Made by a program: the position numbers and the translations under genes. DNA of 64,000 bases, from NCBI GenBank assembly GCA_021780815.1, contig JAJXYC010000013.1:303706-367705 (forward strand), written 5' to 3'. Shown here one piece after another: positions 21,104 to 33,198 of this stretch. The notes under the pieces are model-generated. The model ran no database searches and was not told the DNA's origin. It saw only the letters and a list, made by a program, of their open reading frames with translations. Within the stretch, counting starts at the first letter, position 1. The number at the start of each line of letters is the position of its first letter. The stretch is from Bacteroidota bacterium (GTDB lineage: Bacteria; Bacteroidota; Ignavibacteria; Kapaibacteriales; UBA2268).

Positions 21104-22069
21104 TTAGTAGTTTAAAATTTCATTTATTCTTTGTCTAAGTTTATTTTTCCATTCAATTACAGAAATATTTTTCCCAAATCCGAATGAATCTGAATTGTCA
21201 TTTATATTGCCATTTTTGATCGGGAAAAACAAAAAACTTTTATATTCGGGCCAAGCAGGTCTAAATTCAAAATAAGATTTTTCTTTATTATAACAAATCA
21301 CAAAACCATCTAAGAACACAATATATTCACCATCAATTTTAATTATTGGAGTTCCATCGTCATCCCAAAGTCCACCTGACCATCCGGGTGTATAATCAAA
21401 AACAAAAGCTGAATCAGGTAAAATTGATTGTTGAATTGATTTATTATTAGATTTTGAATTGTTTATAATTCCTCCTTGATTAGCAGGAAAATGCATTAAT
21501 GGAATTCGTTTTCCTTTTATAGTATCAAGTATCTGGCATTTTATTTGATAAAAACTACTTATAGGAAAAGGTCTTGAAGAATCACTTTCATCAATGATAC
21601 CCTTCACTTTAACGTGTAGTATATAGTTTGAACGCATAAGAGGATAATCAATTTTAGAATAGGGAGATAGTTTTTTTACTGTTGTTTCTATATAGTCTTT
21701 TAGGCTCATTCCAATTGATACTGATTGGATATGAGGGTCATTATAAATGCGAGATTCTTGATACCTTACAGGGTCAAAATCTACCATTTTATAAAAATAT
21801 TTCATTATTGTTTTGAGAGTATCATTAAAAGTTTGTCTTTCTAAAAATAGTTTAGCCGCATAATCATTACTATAATAACTTATGCTATCCAAAGCGACGT
21901 ATGCTAATAATACATCATACGGCATTTCCATAGAATATGGAGGATATTGTTTCAAGTAATCAAACTCATAAGCTAAATAAGGGTAACTGCTATCGCAAGG
22001 GACTGTTTGACTTGTTAATTTAGGAACACTAAATAAAAAAAGAAAAAATATAAATAATACTTTATTCAT
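21104..22069 (-). CDS. Secreted hypothetical protein, diverged paralogue of 18615-19832
   Basis: Shared PCD(S/T) start, DTLKTIMKYFYKMVDFDPV vs DSLRKIMADFYNIIDYDPI, IKCQILDTIKGKRIP vs VTSEILDTIKGKIIP, KLRQRINEI vs KVRQRIDEI. Confidence 0.6.
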   Translation of the reverse strand: MNKVLFIFFLFLFSVPKLTSQTVPCDSSYPYLAYEFDYLKQYPPYSMEMPYDVLLAYVALDSISYYSNDYAAKLFLERQTFNDTLKTIMKYFYKMVDFDPVRYQESRIYNDPHIQSVSIGMSLKDYIETTVKKLSPYSKIDYPLMRSNYILHVKVKGIIDESDSSRPFPISSFYQIKCQILDTIKGKRIPLMHFPANQGGIINNSKSNNKSIQQSILPDSAFVFDYTPGWSGGLWDDDGTPIIKIDGEYIVFLDGFVICYNKEKSYFEFRPAWPEYKSFLFFPIKNGNINDNSDSFGFGKNISVIEWKNKLRQRINEILNY

Positions 22070-22218
22070 TTTGCTACTCCTTTATTTTTTTGTTTGTTAA
22101 ATTTCTTTACCACAAAGGTAAGTAAAAAAAATGAGAAATGCAAATTTTTTTTTACAAAAAACAAAAATAAATGCACTTTTATGAAAATATTTTAATAAAA
22201 AATCAAGATTTCATAACT

Positions 22219-23577
22219 TTACCATTGATAACTTATATTAAAGAATGGAATTTGATTTTGCAAATATTTATTTGTTTCTCGAACATTATTTGTAAGTGCT
22301 AAAGGATTAAAATTGAAGTCTAATTTTCCTGTGCTATTTGATTCTTTGAACATATTGCTTTTAACAATAGAGTTGTAAGTGATATCGAAACCTAACTCAG
22401 CTGCCAAAGTAACAATCAAAGGAATAAAACGGACGTCGTTATCATTTGAATGTTGGAAAGCAATTAGGCTAATTCCTGTTCCAATTAAACCGCCACCAAG
22501 AGCGCCGAGTGCTAAATAATTACCTTGTGCATCAGAAAAATTAACATCACTAACCAGGTAATTCCCTCGCAAACCACCAAAAGTCGCACCAAGGACCATA
22601 ATTCCAACAGCAGTTTGAGCATCTTGTGTTTTCAAAACAGCAAGCAAAGCAGCCGTTTCTGCCGTAGCCAAAAGTGTAGATGTAGAAAATACTTCAGCAT
22701 CGCCAGGAGCATAATCGTATTTATTGCTTAAAGTATTCCCTAATAATGCACCACCCATTGAACCAAGCAAGAAGCTACCAGATATTTGATTATTTGTCAT
22801 ATTATCACCAATTAATGTGTATGATATACCTGCTAAATATGGTGCTCCTAATAAAGACATATCCACAATTGCATTAGCTTTGCCTTCAGTAATTTTATTT
22901 TCTTTTGCGTAATAATAGCCGCCTAAGATGCCAGAAACACTGGTTAATGTTGGCAAAATATATTGGTCATTTAATTCAAAGGAAATGTGAGCCAAATCAT
23001 TCAAGCAATAACCTATACCTAAACCTACTGCACCAGATCCAACGGCCAAATTTGACATTCCATAAGTTACTTCGATATTTTTCGTAAGATAAAACGGGAC
23101 GAAAAATCCTGCTCCTATTGTAAACAAATCAATTGCTCCCGATACATTTGCATTTGCATTTGAAATGCTTGCTAAACTGATGCCATAGTAAATGGACAAT
23201 AAAGTAGTCCCTGTAATCAAATAGACTCTACCGTCTTGGTTTAAATTTAATTTAATATTGTTATGTGCAAGTTGAAAAGCAATTTTTTTTCTTAAGCTAT
23301 TAAGTTGGCTTTGAGAATAGTTCAGTTGTTTTCGCATCAAATTGTTTCGTTCATAATAAATAATTTCTAATATGTAACTTGAATCGGTTTTTTGAAATAG
23401 TTTAGCTTCATTGAAACCATTTATTTCGGGGAAAAGATTTAGTAATTTTTCAAGTTCAATATCAACTATAAAAATATTATTTGTAGAATCAATTGGTATT
23501 TGACGTTCTTGTGAATATAAAAAAAAGGGGATTGTTAATAAAAAAACTAGTACAAAATAAATTAATTTCTTTTGCAT
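22219..23577 (-). CDS. Hypothetical Gly/Ala-rich membrane-associated protein
   Basis: Signal peptide MQKKLIYFVLVFLLTIPFFLYSQ; repeated GGALLG/GGLIG segments. Confidence 0.55.
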   Translation of the reverse strand: MQKKLIYFVLVFLLTIPFFLYSQERQIPIDSTNNIFIVDIELEKLLNLFPEINGFNEAKLFQKTDSSYILEIIYYERNNLMRKQLNYSQSQLNSLRKKIAFQLAHNNIKLNLNQDGRVYLITGTTLLSIYYGISLASISNANANVSGAIDLFTIGAGFFVPFYLTKNIEVTYGMSNLAVGSGAVGLGIGYCLNDLAHISFELNDQYILPTLTSVSGILGGYYYAKENKITEGKANAIVDMSLLGAPYLAGISYTLIGDNMTNNQISGSFLLGSMGGALLGNTLSNKYDYAPGDAEVFSTSTLLATAETAALLAVLKTQDAQTAVGIMVLGATFGGLRGNYLVSDVNFSDAQGNYLALGALGGGLIGTGISLIAFQHSNDNDVRFIPLIVTLAAELGFDITYNSIVKSNMFKESNSTGKLDFNFNPLALTNNVRETNKYLQNQIPFFNISYQW

Positions 23578-23699
23578 TTTACCCTCGTTTATTTTTTTAC
23601 AAAAATAAACAATAATCAAAAAAAACAATAAATAATCAAAAAAAAATATTCTATACATTTAGAATATTTTTTTGATATTTTTAAATTATAAGATTTTTC

Positions 23700-25496
23700 T
23701 TAATGTCTCTTCTTTTTAGATTTTAATTTTTCAATACTTTTTCTTCTATCGTGGTAATTTGAGATTTGATTGCTTTCGTAAAAATTTTTGTTATCGTTTT
23801 TTGTTTCAAATTGCTTTTTTTGAATTTTCACAAGTTCAACAATAAGACGTTCATTTTTGTAACTTGCTCTTTCAAATGCTTCTAATACTTGCGAAGTAAA
23901 CTCACTGTCAATTTCGAAAAAAGAAAACTTTTTCATTATTTCAATTTGTCCAATTTCTATATTTTTCGCTTTCATTCTTTCATTAATTAAGCCTATTAAT
24001 TTAACAGGATTTATCGCTTGATTGGAACCAATATTAATATAGAATCTAGAAAAACTTAAATTACTTCTTCTATTTTTATAGCCTTCGTTTTTATCGCTTC
24101 TATTGTTTTTATCATTCCTCCCGTTGTCTTTATTTTTTGTATCTTTTTTTCTATTATTTTCTTTATGGACAGTAACATTAAGGTCCGAAGAATTTTTGTA
24201 ATAATTAAGGAAGCTATTAAATTCAACCCAAACAAATTTTTTGACAATTTCTTCTTTGCTTAAATCGTTGAATTTGCTAAGAATATCAGGAAGAAAAGGT
24301 TTGATTTGCTCTTCATCTACTTCAACTTTGTCAAATTTATCAATTAAATTAAATAATCTTTTTTCACAAATAGCACGACCATCGGGTACTAGCTCGTGGG
24401 TAAAAGGTTTCCCTATTTTTTGTTCAAGAATTTTAATTTGATGACCTGCACGAGAGTGGACAATAGAAATGGAAATGCCACTTTTACCTGCTCTTCCTGT
24501 TCTCCCGCTTCGGTGAATATATATATCAGGATCATCAGGTAAATTGTAATTAATTATGTGGCTTAAGTCATTCACATCAAGTCCTCTTGCTGCAACATCA
24601 GTTGCGACTAATAACTGCAAATATTTATCACGGAATCTATTCATTACAATATCTCTTTGAGCTTGCGACAAGTCTCCATGCAAAGCATCTGCATTGTAAC
24701 CATCATTAATTAATTTATCAGATATTTCCTTAGTTTCATTTCTTGTTCTACAAAAGATAATGCCATAAATATCTGGATTAATGTCCGCTATCCTTTTTAA
24801 AGTTTCGTATCTATCGTCAGCATGTACCATATAATAATTATGTATAACATTATCAGCACCTTGATTCATTTTTCCCGAAGTAATTTCGGCAGGATCCGAC
24901 ATATATTTCTTTGTAATGGTCCTAATTGGTTCAGGCATAGTGGCAGAAAAAAGCATCGTTTGTTTTTTAGCAGGAGTTGTGGCAAGGATACCGTCTAATT
25001 CATCTTTAAAACCCATAGATAACATTTCATCAGCTTCGTCAAGCACTACCCATCGAATATTACTAACATTCAACTTCTTTGATTTTATTAAATCTAATGC
25101 TCTACCGGGTGTTCCAACAACAATTTGAGAGCCTTTTCTCAATTTACCAGCTTGCGTTTCGACAGGGGCACCTCCATAAACAGCAGTAACATTCAATCCT
25201 TTCATATATTTTGAAAATGAAGAAATATCTTTTGCAATCTGCATACATAATTCACGAGTTGGGCAAAGAATTAGAACTTGTGTTTGAAGAGAATTAACAT
25301 CCAATAATTGTATTAAAGGAATTCCATAAGCAGCCGTTTTGCCTGTTCCTGTTTGTGCTAACGCTATTAAATCTCTGCTTGATGTTAGTAAATGTGGTAT
25401 TGTTTCGGCTTGGATAGGAGTTGGTTCTTCAAAGCCTAAATCTTCCAAAGCTCTTTTAATTTCGAGGTTTAACTCTAATGAATTGAATATACTCAT
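23700..25496 (-). CDS. DEAD-box ATP-dependent RNA helicase with DbpA-like RNA-binding domain
   Basis: ALAQTGTGKTAAYGIP, VLDEADEMLSMGF, SATMP, HRSGRTGRAGKSG; DbpA-like C-term. Confidence 0.95.
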   Translation of the reverse strand: MSIFNSLELNLEIKRALEDLGFEEPTPIQAETIPHLLTSSRDLIALAQTGTGKTAAYGIPLIQLLDVNSLQTQVLILCPTRELCMQIAKDISSFSKYMKGLNVTAVYGGAPVETQAGKLRKGSQIVVGTPGRALDLIKSKKLNVSNIRWVVLDEADEMLSMGFKDELDGILATTPAKKQTMLFSATMPEPIRTITKKYMSDPAEITSGKMNQGADNVIHNYYMVHADDRYETLKRIADINPDIYGIIFCRTRNETKEISDKLINDGYNADALHGDLSQAQRDIVMNRFRDKYLQLLVATDVAARGLDVNDLSHIINYNLPDDPDIYIHRSGRTGRAGKSGISISIVHSRAGHQIKILEQKIGKPFTHELVPDGRAICEKRLFNLIDKFDKVEVDEEQIKPFLPDILSKFNDLSKEEIVKKFVWVEFNSFLNYYKNSSDLNVTVHKENNRKKDTKNKDNGRNDKNNRSDKNEGYKNRRSNLSFSRFYINIGSNQAINPVKLIGLINERMKAKNIEIGQIEIMKKFSFFEIDSEFTSQVLEAFERASYKNERLIVELVKIQKKQFETKNDNKNFYESNQISNYHDRRKSIEKLKSKKKRH

Positions 25497-25799
25497 AAAT
25501 TTTCCTGATATTTTATCTTGTGCGGATTTATTTGCACTTTTTTGTTTCTTAATAGAAAGGAATTTACAAAATTAATCATTTTTTTTGTAACTATGTATAA
25601 AACAGATAAAATAAATCAAAATAGGGTATTTTTTTTTGACAAATCGGGCAAATTAAACCATAGACAACAAAAAATTTATTCGTGGGATTAAATGAATTTA
25701 TGTTATATACAAAAAATTATTTTAATCATTTCTTTTTGTTCAATTTTCATTGATGTTTTCAAAATTTTAAATTTTTTAATAGTTAAGTATTAATTTAGG

Positions 25800-26822
25800 T
25801 TATTCGAAATTTTCTGAGTCTAAATTTATTTTTGTAATTTTAATTTTATTAACTTTTGTACATTTCATAATTTTTTGGTCAAAAATTACTATATTTTTAC
25901 CTTCTTTATGAAGTGAACTTTGAAATTTTAAGCCATAAACACCTGTTATTTCTTTTATGAATTCACAGATAAATTGTGTTGGGACATAATCAATTTCAGA
26001 ATCATATCTTCGAATGGGTTTTGACAAATCTTTGCTTATTTCTTGTTTTAATAATGTTGATTTAATAATACGATTTATTAAGCCAGGAGAATATAAATTT
26101 GGTGTTTCTGTAAAGTCTGAAATACTTATTTTATCTTGAATATTATTTAATTTAAAAGTACCAACTGACACCTCATCTAAATATGTTGCTCGTATTTCAT
26201 AAAGTGGTGTGTCTTTATTATCACATAAATATAAATAAGGAATTCCAAGAGGATTTGCTCTACCTGCTGTTGTTATTTCTTTTGGAGGACAAAACATTTC
26301 AGTGGGTTTAAATTTTGCTAAATTATGATTCGAATGTACTCTTGCTCTATAAAATCTATCCTTGTTATTTATTTGAATTTGGCTTGAAAAAAAGCTATCC
26401 CATCCTAAGTCTTCAACAATAAATGCAATTTCAGTTAAATACCTTTTTTCCCATTTTAATTTGTATTTCAAAGTATTCCAATAACTAACATTTTCGATGA
26501 TGTCATCGTTAAAATCAACAAGTACTTCAGCATTTTGAAAATTTTTACTAATTTTTCCAATTGAATAATTTAAAATTTTTATTCCTATATCATTTCCCTC
26601 GAACAAATTCCAATTATTTTGAATTATGGATATTAAGCTTTTTCCATCCGTTTTTAATTTGAAGTTGCTTAATAATTCATTAAAAAAATCAAATATTTCT
26701 TCAATATTAATCACTTCAATATCTGTGGAGTTGCAAAAACTACATTTCCCAATATTATTTTGGGATAATATAAAATTATTAATTTCTTCATCAGCAAAAC
26801 AATTTGTACAAACAAATTTCAT
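25800..26822 (-). CDS. RES-domain protein (NAD+ phosphorylase family) with N-terminal zinc ribbon/HEPN-like region
   Basis: CTNCF..CSFC ribbon; FYRARVHSNHNLAKFKPTEMFCPPKEITTAGRANPLGIPYLYLCDNKDTPLYEIRATYLDEVSVGTFKL. Confidence 0.85.
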   Translation of the reverse strand: MKFVCTNCFADEEINNFILSQNNIGKCSFCNSTDIEVINIEEIFDFFNELLSNFKLKTDGKSLISIIQNNWNLFEGNDIGIKILNYSIGKISKNFQNAEVLVDFNDDIIENVSYWNTLKYKLKWEKRYLTEIAFIVEDLGWDSFFSSQIQINNKDRFYRARVHSNHNLAKFKPTEMFCPPKEITTAGRANPLGIPYLYLCDNKDTPLYEIRATYLDEVSVGTFKLNNIQDKISISDFTETPNLYSPGLINRIIKSTLLKQEISKDLSKPIRRYDSEIDYVPTQFICEFIKEITGVYGLKFQSSLHKEGKNIVIFDQKIMKCTKVNKIKITKINLDSENFE

Positions 26823-27757
26823 ATTGAATCCAAAAATTTACTAATTATTAATAAGTGGTTTTTTATCGAGATTTTTTTTATAGTACCTAAACCTGGATAG
26901 CGAGCTTCATTTAAGTAATTTTTCAATTCATCTATTGCTGAATTTCTAAATCCGTTTGTCTCACAAAATTGAATAGCTTTTTGAGCGGCTTCAGCAAATT
27001 TACCTTGGACATTAGAATTGGTGTCGTTAGACTCTGATGTGAAATGTCGAATCCATATTTCATTGTTAGAAGCAGCATTTATATAGGTCAAATGTATCAC
27101 AACTGCCCTTGGTAGCATTCCTCCTTCAATAAATTCTTTTGGTAAAATAGTAAAGTCTGAAAACCCATTATAATTTTCTGCTTTATAATATAAATGTTCT
27201 TCTGAGAATTTATGTGCTTGAATTTCTAAAAAATCTGCATTCTTTTGTTGCTTTTCAAAAATATCATCTAATCTAATGTAGAATTTATTATATCCCTTCA
27301 ATTTACGGTCTAAGTTTCTGTTTTTATTAGGGTCAAGAAGCATAATTTTAGTTACATTTGTATTATCATATAATTGTTTTAGATTATTTTCATCTGTAAA
27401 ATTATCAAAACATATTATTAAACACTCCGAAAGATGATATTCCTTAATTTTTGAAATTATATAATCAAAATTATCTTTGTAATGAAAAGAAGGTAGATAA
27501 TGGCAATTTTCCAAATTTTTAAGATAATCAAGAAATAATTCAGTATCACCAGAAAATTCGCCCTCAAGAGGATTCACAATAAGGAAGGGTTTAAAATTAT
27601 TTTCTTGGAACACTTTATGTGCTAAATTTAGATTACTGAAACTCTCTTTAACTGGTTCCAAAACAGGTATGATTTTGTTTTGTAACACCTTTTCTAAAAC
27701 AAGTTCTCTCAGTGCTATTAATTCGAACTGTCTTGCTCTCAAATATGGAAAATACAT
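26819..27757 (-). CDS. sce7725 / Beta-protein-like family protein
   Basis: MYFPYLRARQFELIALRELV..KIIPVLEPVKE..LIVNPLEGEF; partner of an sce7726-like gene; overlaps the RES gene by 4 nt. Confidence 0.75.
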   Translation of the reverse strand: MYFPYLRARQFELIALRELVLEKVLQNKIIPVLEPVKESFSNLNLAHKVFQENNFKPFLIVNPLEGEFSGDTELFLDYLKNLENCHYLPSFHYKDNFDYIISKIKEYHLSECLIICFDNFTDENNLKQLYDNTNVTKIMLLDPNKNRNLDRKLKGYNKFYIRLDDIFEKQQKNADFLEIQAHKFSEEHLYYKAENYNGFSDFTILPKEFIEGGMLPRAVVIHLTYINAASNNEIWIRHFTSESNDTNSNVQGKFAEAAQKAIQFCETNGFRNSAIDELKNYLNEARYPGLGTIKKISIKNHLLIISKFLDSI

Positions 27758-27759
27758 AT

Positions 27760-28623
27760 TTATAACCTTTTATTTTGTAATTTCGAAATTAAGAAATCTT
27801 TTTCTAAATTATTAAAATTTAATGAAAGTGAAATTTGATTAAATTCACTATTGGATTTATTAAAAAAAATATTGTTTTTTTTGCGGTTTTTCATAAATTT
27901 GATAAAGATATTGTTTAAATCTTCATGAGGAATTTGAGATAGTTTTTCTTTACAAATTTTAAACTGGTTGAAAGAATTCATTTCAGGTAAAAATTGAAAA
28001 TAATCTTTGACAATTCCTATATACTCTTTAGTATGAAGAACATTCATTAATATATCAACATCAACAACATTATTAAATTTTGAAGACTTTTCTAATTGAA
28101 ATTCCTTATTTTTATAGTCATGAGAGATTATCCCAATATCATTATCTAATTTACTGTATTTATGTAAATATTCTTTTGGGACAATTATATATACTTCATT
28201 AAATAATTTTTTATATTCATTTAATTGGTTTGATAGCCGAAATTCATTGTCTAAAATTGTTTTTATCTCAAAAGCTTTTGAGACCCCATTAAACATTGAT
28301 AGGTCAGCTATAGCTTTACCTAATCGAAATTCATTAAAAATTAATGAAAAAGACTTTCCTATTTCATGTCTTAACCAATTGTTTAAAAATTCATTTTTAA
28401 TAATATATTCATTTGGATAATTTTCTTCTAATAATTTATAAACTTTTTTTAAAATATCTAAATATGTTCTTTCTCGAAAATGATTAATTAAATTATATCT
28501 TGATAATTTTATATTAATTGACTTAAAATCGTCTTTAAACCAACGAAGAACTTCACTTCTACTAAAAAGAGTTGAAAAATCTCTTAATAGATTGTTTGAA
28601 ATATGCTTTTGTAATGCTTCCAT
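27760..28623 (-). CDS. sce7726-like family protein, putative PD-(D/E)xK nuclease
   Basis: YIIKNEFLNNWLRHEIG..FNEFRLGKAIADLSMFNGVSKAFEIKTILDNEFRLSNQLNEYKKLFNEVYIIVP (IADL...FEIKT core). Confidence 0.75.
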   Translation of the reverse strand: MEALQKHISNNLLRDFSTLFSRSEVLRWFKDDFKSINIKLSRYNLINHFRERTYLDILKKVYKLLEENYPNEYIIKNEFLNNWLRHEIGKSFSLIFNEFRLGKAIADLSMFNGVSKAFEIKTILDNEFRLSNQLNEYKKLFNEVYIIVPKEYLHKYSKLDNDIGIISHDYKNKEFQLEKSSKFNNVVDVDILMNVLHTKEYIGIVKDYFQFLPEMNSFNQFKICKEKLSQIPHEDLNNIFIKFMKNRKKNNIFFNKSNSEFNQISLSLNFNNLEKDFLISKLQNKRL

Positions 28624-29098
28624 TATGAATATAAATACTTTCTTCTCCGGTAATTTTATTATTTATTTATTGTTTTTTATTTTCAAGTTTACAAATTTAA
28701 CAAATTTAACTTATTTATTTTAAATAAATTGACCTTTTTTTATTTTTTCTTTATTACAATTCTTGCGTAAGTATAGAATTCGTCCTTTTTAGAAGTTTTT
28801 ACGCTATGTAAATTTTTGTTAAGTGATTCCTTTTTTTTAATTTTTTTTGCAAATGAATAAATGCAAAATAATAAAAAAAAGATAAATAATATTTTTAAAT
28901 AAGTAAAAAAAATTTAAATAAGTAAAAAAAACAAAAATTTTGCATTAGATGCAACTTTTTACTTGTTTTTTACAAAATGTTTGTTCTATACAAATAAAAG
29001 TGTGGAAAATTTTATTGGAAATAATAAACTTTTTTTTAATAATTTCGTAATGCCTTATAACAAGCAATTTATATGACATTTTTAATTATGGAGTTAAT

Positions 29099-31546
29099 AT
29101 GAAAAAGGTTTTATTCCTTATTTTTTGTGTAGTGCTAACTACTCATTTGCAAGCACAACATAGTTTTTTGACATATTACGAGTTATCTCCCGTGTTGCAA
29201 ACGTCTCCCGATGCATTCAAATTTGGTTTGTATGGGTATCAAAATCCAGCAGTAACGTCTTATTTACAAGGTGCCGATATGCAATTTTCATATTGGAATA
29301 AAGATGTAAATGGGAATCGCCCTTGGGGATTGTTTTTTGGTGACCAAGGTTCGGGATTTGGTTTAATACGTTCAGGAGATGCTTCTCATTACGTGGTGGA
29401 TTATCGTTATTCAGTGGCAATTCTTAACGCAGATAAAATAGCACTTGGTATTAACTATGGTTTTGTAGGTGGAGATAAAGCATATTTTAATCGGAGCAAC
29501 ACATTAGGTTGGGGAGTGTTGATACGTCCTAATCAATATCTATCGATAGGTGGGATGCAAACTTATGCGTTAGATAGGCATGATATTGAAAATGTTGCAG
29601 ATATTGCGGTGCGTCCTTTTGGGGATAAATACCCTCTGGCGTTTTTTGCAGATGCTTCAATGTTTAATAATCAAAGTATAGACCAAGCACTTTGGGGTGC
29701 AGGTATAAGCTGGGAATTAGTAGATGGCATTCGTATAAATTCGAGATATTTTTCTAATCAATCATTTTCAGTAGGTTTAGATGTAAGTTTTGGTAATATG
29801 GGAGTTTCTTTAAATCAATTGATGGATAAAAATGGCAATACAGGTAATGGGGCAGCTTCAATCCGTATTGGTGCCTTGGATAGAACAATTTTTAAAGATT
29901 TAACTCCGCAAAGGAATTATATGAAACTTGATTTGAGTGGTGAAATAAAGTATCAGCGTAACATATTATTTGATAAATCATTGACTTTGTATAACACAAT
30001 TCAACAAATTCATAAAGCGAAAAAAGATAAATCAATTAGTGGTATAGTAGTGAATTTTACAAATACAAGTGCCAATAAAGAGTTACTTTGGGAAATTCGT
30101 AAAGAGTTAGAAGATTTTAAATCAAATGGCAAAAGTGTAATAATTTTTGTGGATAGATTAGGAATTGATGGTTATGAATTTGCATCGGTTGCCGACAAAA
30201 TTATAATGGATGACCTTGGTACAATATCATTAGAAGGATATATATTAGGGCGTAGTTATTACAAAAAAATGTTAGATAACATTCATATCGGATTTGATGA
30301 AATACGGCTTTTCAAATATAAATCAGCGTATGAAAATTTTGCACGTCAAACAATGAGTGAGGCAGATAAAGAGCAACGTCAAGCATTAGTAGATGATTGG
30401 TATAATGTTGTTAAAAAGGATATAATGACCTCACGAGGTATTTCGGAAGACACATTTAACAATCTTGTAAACGGAACATTCCTTTATTCAGCTAAAGAAG
30501 CAAAATCTAATAAATTAATAGATACAACAGGTCGTTGGTTAGATTGCTCAAAAATCATTTCAAATTACGATAATAAAATAGTGTTGGTTGATGCAAAAAT
30601 GGTATTAGGCCAACCTAAGCCAATAGATGATAAATGGGGTTATACACCAAAGAAAATAGCAATAATTTATGCAATAGGCGAATGTGCTATGGATGCTGGA
30701 ATTAAAGCAAGAACATTAGTAAAAGATTTAACATGGGCAATAAATAGTTCAAACATATCTGCGATTGTTTTGCGAGTTGATTCACCCGGTGGCGATGCTC
30801 TTGCATCAGATTATATTGCCGAAGTAATGCGGCAAAATAAGGGGAAAAAACCTATAATTGTTTCACAAGGAGCTGTTGCTGGTTCGGGTGGTTATTGGCT
30901 GTCAATGTATGCTGATACAATTGTTGCCTCTCCGCTAACTATTACAGGTTCAATTGGTGTTATTTCAAGTTGGATTTATGATAAAGGATTAAAAGATTCA
31001 ATTGGTATTGGTACTGATTTTGTTAAAGTTGGGAAGTTTGCAGATTTAGGTTATTCTTATCAGTTTCCTTTAATTGGAATTGGTTTGCCTACGAGAGACT
31101 TATATGACAATGAAAGAAAAATTATTGAAAATTATATAGATGAATCATACCAAGCATTTACTCAAAAAGTTTCAGAAGGTAGAAAGATGCCTATTGAAAA
31201 AGTAAAAGAAGTTGCACAAGGTAGAATTTGGAGTGGGGTAGAAGGTAAAGAAAAACAATTGGTTGATGTACTTGGCAATTTGCAAGATGCGATTAATATA
31301 GCTTGTCAAAAAGCAGGAATAAAAAAAGATGAATCTTACGATGTTGTAGAACTTCCTAAACAAAATCTTTTTGACTTAAATCTTTCATTTCTGAATTTAT
31401 TTGGCGTTCATACAGATTTATTTAATCCAAACAAAGATTATTTAAAAGAGTATTTAGAAGAATCTTTAAAAATGCGTATTGCGAACAATGGTAAAGCAAT
31501 GTTTGTTGTTCCAATTGATTATTATGATTCTGTTGTATGGGAATAA
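29099..31546 (+). CDS. sppA: Signal peptide peptidase SppA (67K type, S49 family)
   Basis: KKIAIIYAIGECAMD, VLRVDSPGGDALASDYI, VSQGAVAGSGGYWLSMYAD, TGSIGVIS. Confidence 0.92.
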   Translation: MKKVLFLIFCVVLTTHLQAQHSFLTYYELSPVLQTSPDAFKFGLYGYQNPAVTSYLQGADMQFSYWNKDVNGNRPWGLFFGDQGSGFGLIRSGDASHYVVDYRYSVAILNADKIALGINYGFVGGDKAYFNRSNTLGWGVLIRPNQYLSIGGMQTYALDRHDIENVADIAVRPFGDKYPLAFFADASMFNNQSIDQALWGAGISWELVDGIRINSRYFSNQSFSVGLDVSFGNMGVSLNQLMDKNGNTGNGAASIRIGALDRTIFKDLTPQRNYMKLDLSGEIKYQRNILFDKSLTLYNTIQQIHKAKKDKSISGIVVNFTNTSANKELLWEIRKELEDFKSNGKSVIIFVDRLGIDGYEFASVADKIIMDDLGTISLEGYILGRSYYKKMLDNIHIGFDEIRLFKYKSAYENFARQTMSEADKEQRQALVDDWYNVVKKDIMTSRGISEDTFNNLVNGTFLYSAKEAKSNKLIDTTGRWLDCSKIISNYDNKIVLVDAKMVLGQPKPIDDKWGYTPKKIAIIYAIGECAMDAGIKARTLVKDLTWAINSSNISAIVLRVDSPGGDALASDYIAEVMRQNKGKKPIIVSQGAVAGSGGYWLSMYADTIVASPLTITGSIGVISSWIYDKGLKDSIGIGTDFVKVGKFADLGYSYQFPLIGIGLPTRDLYDNERKIIENYIDESYQAFTQKVSEGRKMPIEKVKEVAQGRIWSGVEGKEKQLVDVLGNLQDAINIACQKAGIKKDESYDVVELPKQNLFDLNLSFLNLFGVHTDLFNPNKDYLKEYLEESLKMRIANNGKAMFVVPIDYYDSVVWE

Positions 31547-31668
31547 AATTAATTGATTTATATATATAAAATATAAAGTTCTAGATTGTAATTATAAATA
31601 AGACAATTAATGCTTTTTTTTTCGTAATTTTAATTTTACTAAACAACAAATTTTTAAAAATTAAATAA

Positions 31669-33063
<1,395 letters not shown>

Positions 33064-33102
33064 TTTTTTTGTTATTTTTTGTTATTTTTAAAATAAAATA
33101 AA

Positions 33103-33150
33103 ATGCCATTCTTTAAATCACAGAAGTGTATTCAAAGAATGGTATTTTTT
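33103..33150. terminator. Hairpin plus T-run downstream of the lyase gene
   Basis: gccattcttt ... aaagaatggt followed by attttttt. Confidence 0.65.
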
Positions 33151-33198
33151 TGTAAGACTACTTTCACGAAATAGACTTTATTTCTAACGACCAATTTT

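Noticed and set aside
25800-26822. Standard res-xre toxin-antitoxin pair
   Set aside because: No Xre/HTH gene is adjacent; the partners are sce7725/sce7726-like proteins.
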